Assembly (NCBI GenBank): GCA_905221605.1
Contig: CAJNDS010002782.1
Coordinates: 72,001 to 136,000, forward strand
DNA length: 64,000 bases
Source: Symbiodinium natans
Taxonomy: Eukaryota > Sar > Dinophyceae > Suessiales > Symbiodiniaceae
Reading direction: 5' to 3'
Program-made: the position numbers and the translations under genes
Shown: positions 34,141-45,488 of the stretch, one piece after another
Position numbering within the stretch: position 1 is the first letter of the stretch
Layout: each line of letters opens with the position of its first letter
The notes under the pieces: model-generated
What the model was told of the DNA's origin: nothing
The model's input: the letters and a program-made list of their open reading frames with translations, nothing else
Database searches by the model: none

Positions 34141-35794
34141 GACCTCTACCAGCAATTTTGCTACTTCTACCTCCAGTCTGCGCAGGCTTCTACAGTGTCA
34201 TCCGTTGTCATGACATGTGCTCTCCATCTCTCGATGCCGCGCACGATCACGTACGTTCGCCCCATGTTTGCCCCTTCTCCAGGACAGCCCAGAAGACCTG
34301 GACCGCTGCTGGGCTGCATGCGTATTCGCGTGTGACTGTTTGTGTGCATTCATGATGGGTGTGGTTCAGATTTTCGGACAAACGAGACTCAAAGAGACCC
34401 TCTCCTCTGAGGTCTGTCGCCACCCGAGGTGCCAAAAGCTGTGAGCTACGCATGAGTGGTCTAAGAAAACACTGGCTGACTGGGCCCACCATGCCGGCTG
34501 GTGCAGATTCTGTACGCCGTGTTGATGCTTGATCTTGTGGCTCAGCGTCGCCAACAGTTGTGCTGATGCCAGGCCAGTCCCGAGTTTGTGGACGATTGGA
34601 TGAGCTCTCACAGAGCACGCCACTTAGCCGCCGCATTCACTGCCTCAGCCGCTCGCCGTCCTCGGAAATGTTTCGCGCAAACCTGTATGTCATGTCCAGC
34701 AGCAGGATGAGGCTTGTGCCGATGTCCTCAGGCGAGACGACATTCAGGCATACCCGTTGTTAGCAAGCCATGGTTCGTCCTGAGGAAGCTCGCATCCAGC
34801 GCACAGCGGCAAGCTGAGAATACTGCTATAGTGTCTCAGCTCTGAGACTCTCCTGTTGACTTATGAATGAAGGTAACTTGGTCTCGCGCTCAGGACTGGG
34901 AGGAGCAAGCCCACAGTTACATTTTTGAGGACTGGAAAGGCTCTTAACCATGAACCGCAGTGATGAAAGCGACTCGACCTTCGGCCTCTTCGCTTCTTTC
35001 AGGAGGTACCAACCAAGAAAGTTCGTGGCCGGACTTGCTCTCAGCTTGCTGTCGTTTGTCGACAAGCCTGTGCGCCTGTCGCCATGGGGTCAATGGATGA
35101 AGAAAATCTCTCTGCTGCAGGAAGAGTTTGGCATTTCGCCGGAGCCTAGAGTTCCTGGACGAGGCATACAAACAGGTGCCCGGCAGTGCCCGGGTTTGGT
35201 CTTTGGATTGTTAAGCTGGTGCGCGACGACTTTGGCTCCCGCACTTTTCAAAGGCTTCCAGGAGTGAGTGCACCTGAGCAACAAGGATTGCACACAGAAG
35301 CGTGTCTCGTGGAAGGTGTGCCTGCTGCGTGCACCGACTCAGGCGCACTGTGTGCGGGGCGCAAATAGCACAGATGAGCCCAACGCTTGACTCTCTCTGA
35401 TGGGAGGTTAACTCCAGGCTGTACCAGAAGTGCTACAACGTCACGTTGGAGATTCTCGTGCACTACTTCAGGATGCAAGGCAGAAAGTCCTTGCTTTGCT
35501 TGATGTGAGCAGGGCGCGACAAAGAGCACTTCGAGCATACATTGGGTTATCAGCTGCCGCTAGTCAGACACTTCGAGCTACGGATTTAAATCATCTTGAA
35601 CTTGAGTGTGCCCCACAATTATTTTGGAACTGATACTGTATGGGCAGAGCACACACACACACACATGCTGGCAGTTATCCTTATGCCCAGCCAGGCCTGC
35701 TCCTCGAGTACCAGACGGCACCAGTTCTCAATCTTCTGCCTGCGGACCGCGCTGCCTGGGTGCGCCCCGTCTTGTGTCGAGCAACCGCCCTGAG
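34141..35794 (+). CDS. Unrecognised multi-exon gene with very short introns
   Basis: Exon 34141-34185 (DLYQQFCYFYLQSAQ) joins 34283 onward (DSPEDLDRCWAACVF) over a GC-AG intron. A second block joins four exons with matching phases: about 35121-35175 (KSLAFRRSLEFLDEAYKQ), 35216-35253 (LVRDDFGSRTFQ), 35418-35504 (LYQKCYNVTLEILVHYFRMQ) and 35675-35794 (YPYAQPGLLLEYQTAPVLNL, LPADRAAWVRPVLCRATAL), which ends before GTAAAT. Its introns are 40 (GT-AG), 164 (GC-AG) and 170 bases (GT-AG, containing a CA repeat). The middle exons between 34330 and 35120 are not resolved, and the gene continues beyond 35794. No family recognised; helical, soluble appearance. Confidence 0.55.
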
Positions 35795-35929
35795 GTAAAT
35801 CCTAAACCCCAAGCCCGAAGGCAGGTAGAGTTTGCTTTCTGAGCTCATGGCCTAGGTTAGGTCTTCCGGGTTTTCGGAGGGAGGTGGAGGCCCAAAAATG
35901 GAAACAGTTTTGACCAAGGACGCTGAGGA

Positions 35930-36330
35930 CTTGGGGGGGGGGGGGGGGGGGGGAGGGGGGGGGGAGGAGAGAAATGGAAGAGGAGAGCGGGTCTACCTCT
36001 TTCGAAGCTGAGAGGAGCCGAGGGCAGGGAAGGGGGGGGGGGGTTGTGGGTGTGGGAGGGGAGTGTTATGTTTCCAGTTTGAAAAGAATGAGGTAGGACG
36101 CGCAAGAGCGATGGGAAGCAACTCCGATGTTCCATGGGCGATTACTTCCATGAGGGGCCTTTAGCCTGCCAGATCCTTCCAAGAGGTTCCAAGAACGATC
36201 CAGGTCGACCAAGTCCCTCCAGTTTTCGAAGCTCTGCGGGCAAGCCGAGGTGAGCTCGGCCCGGGCTGGGCTTTGGGGGTTTTACGTGCTTCAACGTTTT
36301 ATGACTATATATATATATATATATAGACAT
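35930..36330. repeat. Low-complexity block: poly-G tracts and an AT microsatellite
   Basis: Uninterrupted G runs lie at 35934-35953 and around 36031-36043, with purine-rich sequence between. ATATATATATAT occurs at 36306-36326. Frames across it are Pro-rich artefacts. Confidence 0.85.
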
Positions 36331-38600
36331 ATTTATCTACTATTCTTGCTCTATTGTAGTAGCTGTTTTCACTTATTCATACGTTTTAGGGAAGGGGGGG
36401 GGGTTGTTTAGGGCATCAGGGTCTTAGGGTTCTTCGGGAAGTGGGAGGTTTGGTGAACCCTAGGCAAGCTAAGGGTATGTTTACGCAAGCACAGCTTTCT
36501 GATTTCTTGGCACTGGCTTCTCCGCAGAGCATGTCTTGACTATACACAGGCACGTGCAATTTTCACGATTGTAATTTGTGGCCTTTCGCAAGTTGGTAGT
36601 TACACACAGGAGCTTCAGGCATTTGCCGCAGAACAGGACTTGTAGGGACTATGGCTCATAGCGCTTGCTGAAGGGTTTGGAAGAAGGCCTTAATCGTCCT
36701 AAACCCCAAACCCTGCCACTGTGACCATCCATGTCCGTTCTCGCTTGCAGGCGATGCAAAGCACCGAGGTGCCCCCCACAGTGTGACGAGTTGCAGCAGC
36801 TTCTGCGGCACCCGAGTATGAGCACATTTCTCCGTCCCTGCCGCGGCGCTGTCTTCCCTGTTTGCCTTCTGAAGCCCTGTGCAAGGGTCAGTTGACGGTA
36901 GCCCAAACGACTTGTGCAGGGAGGTGAGCAGCTCCTCGCCAGCGAGGACCTTATCCCCCGCCGCCACCTGCACTTGGGGGGATTGTGTTTTGGGGGTTGA
37001 AGGTCTAAGAGTCTAGGGCTTAAGGGTTCGAGCTTGCCGAGGGGTCTTGTGTTCAATGAGTCGGGGGGTTTTTCAGCTGTTCAAACAATTTTGCATCATG
37101 GCAGAGCTCCGAAATTGCATTCAGTTCCTGAGTTCCGACATATGTGTGGAGCTTCGAGAAAATCGGGTTACGGGGCGCATCCTGCCTCTGAAGTCATGGC
37201 CTCTCAAGCCACATGAGGCAGCAATGCACGCCACAGATGATGATGATGGGGGTTCTGCCTTCATGACATATGAGTTGTTTGTCCAGCCAGTGCATATGAC
37301 AGACAGCGACCATTGCCTAGCAGCTGGTGGAAAGCTCATTGGCGACACGGAACTTTAGCTACTCCGACTCTGATCATGCGCTACGGTCTGCGGTCGGGCC
37401 CCTAGTGACGGTGAGAAGGAACCAGAGTTTGCTGCACGTCGAGCGCTCTCGAAGTTGTGACAGAGGACAGTGCATTCTGTAGTCGCGGCAGACGAAAATA
37501 AGTTCGTCAGCCATCATCCTCATCATCAGCATCCTTGGCCCCGCAAACAAAGTCATCCTTAACATGCCGAGGCCCGGATGAGTGTGACCGCGAAGTGGCT
37601 CCAGCATGATTGGGTCCAGGATTCCAGTGCTTTCGGGAGTTCAATCGCCTTCAGCAGAAGCTGTTGCCTCTGAGGTTTTGTCCAGCGAACATTCGGCTTG
37701 CCATCCACTCTTCTCTGACCGCAAGAACTCGCATCCCCACCCAACAAATTGCACTTGCACTGTTGCGATCTGTCGGTGCCAGGAAGGGAGCCTGGGCCTC
37801 GGTCACTGGATTCAAGTAAGCAGACAGCAGACATGTCTCAATCCTGCTCAAGTCCTTTGTCCATTGCTTTTCAAGGCCTTGGGTGGTCCTGCGTTGGAAG
37901 AACGGGATGAGTTTCTGCTTGAAGCTCCGTCTCCATCTGGCCTCGGCCTTAGACCTCCTTGCCAGCCTGTTGTGGGAGCGTGTGTATGAGTGACTCAGCG
38001 GTTGTTTGTCTCTCCGTCTGTCTCTGTGTATCTGTGTGTATGTGTGAGAGAGAGTTCGTTTGCGTTTGCACGCGATTGTAACGTCCAGTTCCGAAAATGG
38101 GGGTTGACAGACGAGACGTGTGGTGTACCATACTTGACCGCAAGGAAGCTAGGGCACAGCTACGTTTGTCCTGATGGAGGGGAGCACCAGTTTCTCACTG
38201 TTGCGTGCCATAGTCCCTCAACCAGTGCCAGCACTTGTTGCTTTACGACCACAAAGTGCGTGGAGCTTGCGATGTCAGGGCTGATCAGCGTGACGTGCCT
38301 CCTACGTGAGGGTCCACGGCTGGTTTCTAGGGGTTCCATAGTCAATTCAGCGACAGGCCGGGGCTCCCTGTGCGTGAAAATCTCCGTTCTCCATTGAAAA
38401 AGCTTGAACATTTCGCAGAAACGAGGGGGGGGGGGGGAGGGGGGACGGGTCGTCCGGAAGAGCCAGTTGATTCTGCCCCACTTGACCCCACGCAAACGTC
38501 AAAACTAGCAGAATATGCCCCACCCGATGATCCCTCCAATAACTCCTTCTGCTGGTTGACAATCCTGAACCTCACAGTACGGATCAAGACTTCTGGCAGA
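36331..38600. other. Spacer with weak exon-like frames
   Basis: A frame at 37098-37358 (MAELRNCIQFLSSDICVELR, later an Asp run DDDD) and one at 37606-37815 look mildly protein-like but lack recognisable splice partners. I cannot assign a gene. A poly-G run lies at 38425-38444. Confidence 0.25.
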
Positions 38601-38611
38601 CACCAAAAAAG

Positions 38612-38711
38612 TGAGGCCAGCGGGGCAAGTGGGGCAAGTGAAGCAACTCGGGCAAGTGCCAAGCGTGGCAGGTCACAAGCAAGTGGCAAGCGGCAAGAGG
38701 GCCAAGTGGCA
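38612..38711. repeat. GGCAAGTG minisatellite
   Basis: Degenerate tandem units of 8-10 bases (GGGGCAAGTG, AAGCAACTCG, GGCAAGTGCC, CAAGTGGCAAGCGG). Confidence 0.8.
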
Positions 38712-39371
38712 GAAAACAGTCAGTGGTGCGGTGTGGTGAAAATAATTTCATGGTCCCTGCTTGCACGCCAAATGCATGTGAAGCTGTGCACGAAGCCCTT
38801 CATCAACAGCACGGTGCAAAGCGGCAAGCAGATGTGTTGCCGCGTCCACAGGGAAGCAATCTCTCATTGTCAGTTGGTGCGCGAACAGTTCGAATAGGTT
38901 TCAGTGTGTCGATCGGTGCCTCATTTGTGTATCACTAGAGCGTGTTTCTCCGTAATAAAGATGGCGCTTGCTCTTACTGAGATGCACCGAAGCAATTGGG
39001 GATGGATAGTTTATGATTGGACAGGTGCTGCTGTGAATGCGAACCCTCTTCATGGAGCCATCAGTGCACTTCAGGCGCAAGGGAAAGTTTTGCTTATTTG
39101 CAGAAGCTTGCAAATGAGTCTTGCAGATGCGCCACGTCCCTTCAAGGCGTACTGAGTACTGTAGGATGACTTGGCGCTAAGGGTAGGGTTTCGACGATCA
39201 TTCTCGCATAGCGGCGGGATACGATCAAGGCAATGCCAAAGCACCCAACTAAGCAGGCGCACCCCACCCAAACCTGCAAGAGTAGTGTCTCACCATAGCA
39301 TTCCTTCTGAAATTGTGCTACCGTTCTTAGATTCTTGGCCATTGTGGCCAGCTCGCAGCATTCATTCCAAA

Positions 39372-39896
39372 CATGCTCGCGCGACTGTCAAAATTCGAGG
39401 CGCTACTGAAGCAAACGCCGAAGGACGAGGCCTTGTGGACACAACATATGAACAATAGGACAAGGTTTTGTTCAGTTTTTCGGTCGTACACTTGCAAGCC
39501 TTCAAGATTCGGTCCCTTGGCCAGGGTCTTTAGCGAGACAAAGCAAACTAGAACGATGACCCTTGATTCATGAGCGGGTGCATCCTTCTGTTAGCTCTCA
39601 AGCTGAAACCCTCAATTTACGAGAATGGCCAGCGTTGTCCGTCCAAAGCGTTTTCCTCCATCTGAGTGTTGCTCCTGTGTCAACACGGAGTAGAAAGGGA
39701 TCACCTTTAGGGACAGCCTTCTTATTTTAGTTCTGATCCGCAGGCTGCGGTGGATAGCCCAAAGAGGACTCCAAGAGACAAGAAAGATGGCAACGGCAAG
39801 TGGTTTGCAAGATTCTCCGATGCCTATTTGGCCAATCCAGAGCTCGAAGTTGATTTTCATGCGGAGGATAGACGCCCGCGGCACTCGGAATATTGA
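39372..39896 (+). CDS. Candidate exons of an unrecognised gene
   Basis: A frame at 39373 reads MLARLSKFEALLKQTPKDEA; an overlapping one reads HARATVKIRGATEANAEG. From about 39730, after a TTATTTTAG acceptor, a clearer exon reads DPQAAVDSPKRTPRDKKDG then NGKWFARFSDAYLANPELEV and ends at TGA 39894. The second exon is hydrophilic and convincingly coding. How the two connect is unknown. The ATVKIRG wording could hint at a KH RNA-binding fold but is too short to call. Confidence 0.35.
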
Positions 39897-40204
39897 TGCC
39901 ACGGAGGTCTGCGGACTTAGTGGGTGGGAGTCCTCTTGGCCGACACTTCTGTGGGATCTGTGAGTTTTCCACATGCCTCCCCATCTTGACGTGGCCTTTG
40001 CACCGGGTGACTGCCGAGGCTTCTGCAGAAGAACTGTGGGACTCCCTGGCCTCTGGGAAGGCAGCTGGGCTGGGATGTTTCCTTCCATGTGATTCCATGC
40101 ACTCTGTCCCGTTCAAGTTGCCATGATTGCCGCCAGGGCAGGGACACAAAGCCAAGCGGCATGCGGGCGCAGGCTCGAACTCGAGCCAAGCCAAACAAGT
40201 AGAT

Positions 40205-40417
40205 GTACCGCCACTGCTATGCTCCTGCTCCTCTGGCCGTGCTACTGCTACTGCTCCTGTTCCTGCTCTGCTGCTGCACCTGCTTCTGGTACTGCTACTG
40301 CTACTGCTACTGCTACTGCTGCTGCACCTGCTTCTGGTACTCCTACTGCTACTGCTACTGCTACTGCTACTGCTACTGCTACTGCTACTGCTACTGCTAC
40401 TGCTACTGCTACTACGA

Positions 40418-40487
<70 letters not shown>

Positions 40488-40665
40488 GCTACTACTGCTA
40501 CTACTACAATAACTACTACAATTACTACTACATTACTACTACAGTTACTACTACTAGTACTACTACCATTACTACAACTACTACTGCTCCTGCTCCTTCT
40601 CCTGGCTGCTGCCGCTGCCGCTGCTGCTGCCGCTGCCGCTGCTGCTGCCGCTGCCGCTGCTGCAA
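40205..40665. repeat. Large trinucleotide repeat block
   Basis: (CTACTG)n-type hexamers give way to about 22 pure ACT triplets, then mixed ACT/ATT triplets, then GCTGCCGCTGCC units. Frames through it are open in several phases and translate to poly-Tyr, poly-Thr, poly-Leu or poly-Ala. It ends 340 bases upstream of the fibrillarin-fold gene. Confidence 0.95.
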
Positions 40666-41001
40666 TTGCGGCTACAATTACCGCAACGGCTACAACTTCC
40701 AGTATTCGCCCGAAAATGTTCACGAACATGGACAGGGCTACGAAAGTGCCCCATGCGAAGAACCCTTCCCAAGCCCTCATGGGAGGTTGAAAGGCCAACG
40801 CTTCCGGAGGACACCTTTAAAAGAGTTGCGGTGAGGGCTGGTAGCACCCTGGCCGAGGGCTACCATAAGACATACAACATACATGATCATGTATGGCCGT
40901 GAGGCATGCGTGCGGTGTGCGCCTTTCATTTGGGCTGTGATGCGTCGGTCGACCCAAGTCCAGCCTCAGTTTCACACTGCCTGGTGGCTCTCGGATCCAC
41001 G

Positions 41002-42057
41002 ATGGCGGTCCCCAAAAACGTGGCAGACCTGATGGATGAGATAAACAAGCTGAGCACCCCCGACTTCGACTGCATCTGTGAGCAGATCGACAAAGCTCGT
41101 AAGGAGCGCAAGATGAACGTGATTATGGTGACCGTCAGCCAGCTCGATGGCACGCATCTACTCGGACCAGAGCTGATGCCAGCGTCCACTTCGGCAGGAC
41201 AGCTTAGCAATCGTTTCTCGCGTGTGCAACCAAATGAAGTGATGGAGTTTGTGGTCGGCACAACATTCCTTCAGCCAACAGACACACTGGCCAGCCTGGG
41301 AGAGGAGTTCAAGGGTACGCTATACCTTGTCCGGCGTCCTGAGCGGATGAAGATTGAGCCACACCGACGAATGCGCGGATTATTCGTGGCTAGCCTGACT
41401 CTTGGTACTTCCGACATTCTCGTTGTTCCAGGAGGAGCTTGCTTTGCTCATGAGACCGTCTATCAGCCTGGGCTAGACCAGGGCAGGGCCGAGCTGGAAG
41501 AGCTGCAGGTGCCAGAGGTGACCTTCCGTTCTTGGAACCCGTTCTGTTCTTACATCGCGGCAGCAATCGTTAATGGAATTAGCGCAGCTCCAAAATGGAA
41601 GGATGCGCGCGTGTTGGCTGTTGGCCTGCCCGCTCTTGAGCTGACTTACCTGTCAGACTTGGTGGGTAAGGGCGGTGCTGTTGTACGCACACGATCAGAG
41701 CCCCTCGAAGCTGGAGCAGTCGGCAAGCTGAGGCAACACTGGCCGAACGTGCAAGAACTGGTTGACCTCCCTGATGACATAGGCAGATTTCATGCCCTGC
41801 TGATCCACGGAGATGTAGAGGCTAGCCAGCCGGTACTGGATAATGTCAAGACGCTCCTCTTTCCAGGTGCAGTGGTGATGTGGTCTAGAGAGATTGCTCC
41901 TGGTCCTGGTAGTAAATACCCTGAGGAGGAGTTTGCTCGAACTGTTCAAAGCATGAAGCAGGCTGGCCTAAGACCAAAAGAGCAGGTGACGCTGGAGCCT
42001 TTCTTTCACGGCTCTGCTCTGATTGTGTCGGGGACTGGCAAAGACTGGCCGGCGTAA
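41002..42057 (+). CDS. Fibrillarin-fold protein with N-terminal ubiquitin-like segment; SAM loop lost
   Basis: One uninterrupted frame of 351 residues from ATG 41002 (MAVPKNVADLMDEINK); an in-frame ATG 32 codons upstream is less likely. Residues about 125-350 follow fibrillarin, the rRNA 2'-O-methyltransferase of box C/D particles: IEPHRRMRGLFVASL, FRSWNPFCSYIAAAIVNG, ARVLAVGLPALELTYLSDLV, and near the end KEQVTLEPFFHGSALIVSG. The family's SAM loop (GAASGTT) is here GLPALEL, the acidic residue after the next strand is missing, and the EDARHP and ADVAQPDQ regions are rewritten. Catalysis is therefore doubtful. Residues about 35-108 (VTVSQLDG...VVGTTFLQPTDTLASLG) have the spacing of a ubiquitin-like fold. 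The lack of introns among intron-dense neighbours suggests a retrocopy. Confidence 0.8.
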   Translation: MAVPKNVADLMDEINKLSTPDFDCICEQIDKARKERKMNVIMVTVSQLDGTHLLGPELMPASTSAGQLSNRFSRVQPNEVMEFVVGTTFLQPTDTLASLGEEFKGTLYLVRRPERMKIEPHRRMRGLFVASLTLGTSDILVVPGGACFAHETVYQPGLDQGRAELEELQVPEVTFRSWNPFCSYIAAAIVNGISAAPKWKDARVLAVGLPALELTYLSDLVGKGGAVVRTRSEPLEAGAVGKLRQHWPNVQELVDLPDDIGRFHALLIHGDVEASQPVLDNVKTLLFPGAVVMWSREIAPGPGSKYPEEEFARTVQSMKQAGLRPKEQVTLEPFFHGSALIVSGTGKDWPA

Positions 42058-43390
42058 GCACCGGGTCAGGGACCTGGTTCCCTGTGACCCTACGTCACCA
42101 TGTAAAGTGCGGAGGCAACGTGTAGATCCTTTGTGAGGCCGAGAGCGCGATCTTCTGGAAAGTCTCATCTGGCGGAGGGTTGGACTTCTGCATCGGAACA
42201 GCTGAACCCGTTGCCAGGTCGTCCAAGCCCAGCAGGCAGGCGGCTTCATGCTGATAGTTGTTAATGAGCCATCCTGCTTTCCCTTGCCTCTCCAACAGAA
42301 CAGTAGCCGATTTCATGTTTTTCGTTGCCCGCTGTGGTCGCATTCTTACGATTCCTTGAAGAACGGATGCGATCCTGAGAGAACACTCTTCTGCACTGTG
42401 CGGACTGCGCTTGTGGCTAAGGGATGCTAAGGGTGTTTGCGATGCCCGAAGCCCCTCAACCTTCAAGCTATCAAATCCCAAGCCCCGAGGCAGAAGCGTG
42501 TTTGTCTCTCCATCCATTGTCAGCCCAGAGTCGTTTTAAGCCTGTTCAGTCAACTGCGGTAGTGCAAGGCTCTCACGGCTGCTGTCGCATTCTCAGTGAC
42601 AAGAGCCGGACGCCAAACAAACGTGCAGGATCAGGACTGCGTCGCCGATCCCGGCACCCCCAAAATGCTTGAAAGCTGCAGCACAAGGCTTGGTTTAGTC
42701 TCAGTGGCGAGAGCCGCCAAGGAGCAATCGAGTACGGCACGGCTTAATGCAGCTTAGTCTGATCTCGTACTCGTGCTCGGGACAGAAACGGCCTGACATG
42801 GCCTGACCGTTGGATGACCCTGTCAGCATCTCCAAGGCCATGGCGGTCCAAAGCACCCAAACCCACTTTTTCAACAGCGAGCATCAGAAGCATGAACAGG
42901 TCTTGTTGGGATCTTTTTCGGGCCCGAAGTCGATGCAGAAACTTCCAGAATCCACAGGCCGTGGAGTGGGACGAGTCGTTGTCAAATTTCCGTAATGCTT
43001 GAAAGCACTAGCTGACAACTTGGTATTTGGGCGGCTGGGCCCAATATAGCCGACTTGGGATGGGATGAGATGCAAAGAGGGCTGGTTTTTGTCGGGCCGT
43101 GGCACAGTCACAGTCGCTTGCACGATTACGACGATTATGATGTGCTCGATTGCTTCGAACAAGTTTCTCCTGCGCATCAGGCTCTTCGTCCTGCACGCTG
43201 CCCTAGGGCCCCTAAAGACTAGACACCCACTACACTAAACCTGAAACCTGAAAAATCCCAAACTCGAATATCAGCGCAGATCTCTCCCAGGTGGAGGGCA
43301 TCCTCCGCTCCCTGGAAGATGTCGCCCTCACGGACCTCCAGCTTCGTTGTTTGCATGTTGCTTCATGCTGCTGGGTTTGGGGTTCAAAAA
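42058..43390. other. Spacer with no supported gene
   Basis: Short frames only (for example 42424-42672). No domain and no good splice context. Confidence 0.35.
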
Positions 43391-43417
43391 TGGCTCATTG
43401 AGCCGTTTTGGCTCAAG
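43391..43417 (+). other. Relict dinoflagellate spliced-leader sequence
   Basis: AGCCGTTTTGGCTCAAG at 43401-43417 equals the last 17 bases of the dinoflagellate spliced leader except for one base. Directly before it, TGGCTCATTG may be the tail of a second, more decayed copy. Spliced leaders are added to mRNA, so a genomic copy upstream of coding sequence is the mark of a reinserted cDNA. A coding-like segment follows from about 43620. Confidence 0.65.
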
Positions 43418-43619
43418 CCTGGCTGCGAGACCGTAATTGGTATTTGCAATCTCTGTCCCTCCTCCTGGAGGTCAAGCTGTCCTCCTGCATTAAATGTTCA
43501 CGACGTGTGGGTGTTTAGAGAAACTTGTATATGCCCACTTGCCGCTTGCTATGTACAATATTCACAACCGCGGGAAAGGTGATGAATGCTTGACGCCAGC
43601 GCCGGCTGGCAAGTGATAG

Positions 43620-44097
43620 AAAGCTTGTCTCTCACAGGCCCCAGGGGGCAGACAAACGATGCTGGCAAGACGATGGCAACCACTGGTGTGTGAACACGGT
43701 TTGCGGGGGCCACAAGAGTGCTTGCGTGATCTCAGGAAGTCGATGAGCGCCTGGAGACAGCTCACCTTGTGCAGTGTGTCGGTTCAGACTGAGAGGCAAC
43801 CACTCAGGGTTGCGAGCAGATCATGCATATGTCACAGAAAAAGTTGCGGGATTCTGCCAGCCCAAGGAGATGCGCAGTCGCCAAAGATGGCTTAAGCGCT
43901 TGCCAAGCACAGGGGGTCTCCACTACAGCGAGTGCCATAACTCATCCTGCACATGCTGCTGCGAGGACATCGTCTCATGCGTGCCCTTCTCGACTCCTCG
44001 TAGTAGTGCCTTCGACATGCCGTTTGTACGATCCAATCTCAACAGCAGCTCGCATGCTGGTCTGCGTTGTGATCTCGAAACGCCTCCTCTTTTCTGA
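43620..44097 (+). CDS. Candidate coding segments downstream of the spliced-leader relict
   Basis: A frame from 43659 reads HGLRGPQECLRDLRKSMSAW; another from 43774 to TGA 44095 reads ADHAYVTEKVAGFCQPKEM, then RSRQRWLKRLPSTGGLHYSE and FDMPFVRSNLNSSSHAGL. The two frames would need an intron near 43790-43815. The second is Cys-rich in the middle (CHNSSCTCCCED). No family recognised. It may be part of the next gene. Confidence 0.3.
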
Positions 44098-44136
44098 ACA
44101 GAGGCACAGAACATCACAGAACACAGGAGCAAGAAT

Positions 44137-44455
44137 GCAACTCACTCACTCGCTCACTCACTCACTCACTCACTCGCTCACTCACTCACACACACTCACA
44201 CTCACACTCGCACTCGCAGTCACACTCACACTAACACTAGCACTATCACAAACACAACATGAACACGAACACCAACACCAATACTAGCACTAGCACTAAC
44301 ACTACAACTCGCACTCTCACTCTCCCTCTCCCTCTGACTCTCCCTCTCCCTTTCACTTGAGAACTCACGCTCTCACTCTCTCGCCCTCTCGCTCTCTCGC
44401 TCTCTTGCTCTCTTGCTCTCTCGCTGTGTCGCTCTCTCGCGCTCTCACACTCACC
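44137..44455. repeat. CACT/CTCT pyrimidine-rich satellite
   Basis: (CTCA)n gives way to (ACACTC)n, (CACTAG)n-like and then CTCTCGCTCT units. Open frames here (THSLTHSLTHS) are artefacts. Confidence 0.9.
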
Positions 44456-44690
44456 AAGAATGCAACCGGCATGAAAGATGGAAACGCGGCTCTTGACAGG
44501 CTGCTCGTGATTTCGCAATGTCACATCTTTCGGCTATCCGTACGTCTCGAAATTGACGTGGTTGAAGCTTGTACCACCAGAGAGGTCGCGACTTGCGCAG
44601 GCCCATCAGGGCCTGCATGCATGCTGCTGCGACAAGTGCCGACGGAAACGAGTCTAGAAATTGTTAAGGTTTGCGGGTTTGGGTGTTCAG

Positions 44691-45284
44691 CGCCATCTTC
44701 TGAGCGAGCTTTGTGAGCAAACCGAATTGGGAGTTCGGAATGCCGAAGCCCTATTCATGGCGACACGGCAGGAGTTGGTAAGTCTCGAGTTAAGTTGGGT
44801 TAAGTTGGGGCGTCGAATCTCTATCCCGTCAAGTCTTCACTTCTATTGGGGGCCACATCCTTTGAAACGGCACCGCGGCACAACCCGAAGCCTTGCATCT
44901 ATCACTCTGGGCTGCAGGATCCGCCTGCAGAAGGTGCCTTGCGAGCAATGGTCGGGCCTGGTCGCATAGAGTTTTTCTTGGCCACGTTGCGGTTGAATGG
45001 TGAGTCGTTGGCGATAGTGGGCCAGTCGTGGCACTGCTCTTGCACCGCAGTTCGACATGGTTCAAATGTTTGCAAGCCTCCATGTATGTTGGCAGGACAG
45101 AGTTCGGGCTTCAGCAGCACTCAGGAACCGAGGCTACAATACCAGCTACGCTTCATGCAAGCACCCTTTGCCTAGACAGGAGGCGACGTCGAACAGAGGA
45201 ACAGTTTTCGTCCAACAGCTACTGCTAGTCATGACTACGTCAAACAGCTCGCAATGCAGCATTCGGCTGTCCGCAGCACGTTGA
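44691..45284 (+). CDS. Unrecognised multi-exon gene
   Basis: Exon 44691-44777 (RHLLSELCEQTELGVRNAEA, LFMATRQEL) ends at GTAAGT and joins in phase 0 to 44918-45001 (DPPAEGALRAMVGPGRIEFF, LATLRLNG), which joins 45051 onward (FDMVQMFASLHVCWQDRV, RASAALRNRGYNTSYASC) through a 49-base intron that would start with GA. The last exon stays open to TGA at 45282. An alternative frame near the end (GDVEQRNSFRPTATASHDYV, KQLAMQHSAVRSTLRG) is also protein-like, so another small intron is possible near 45170. No domain recognised. Confidence 0.55.
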
Positions 45285-45488
45285 GGGGCTGCGAGGACTT
45301 GGGTTGCTGAAGAAGGCAAAGATGCACTTGCCACTTGCTGTTTTCCTTACAAGTCGAAGACTGTGACACGACCTGCTTATGCTCAGTAGTGGAGGCTGCC
45401 GAGCATGGTTCTGTGTGCTGGCAGTGATGGGAGCGCAGGCTGTGCAGTGAGGGTGAAAGCAGAAGGTCTAGGAGTCTAGGAACACAGG

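Noticed and set aside
38000-38160. CRISPR-like or other spaced direct repeats
   Set aside because: TGTGTGTATGTGTGAGAGAG-type words here are simple sequence with no spacer pattern; no CRISPR array occurs anywhere in the window.
40127-40834. Plus-strand frame of 235 codons rich in Tyr and Leu
   Set aside because: It only translates the trinucleotide repeat block; all other phases are equally open.
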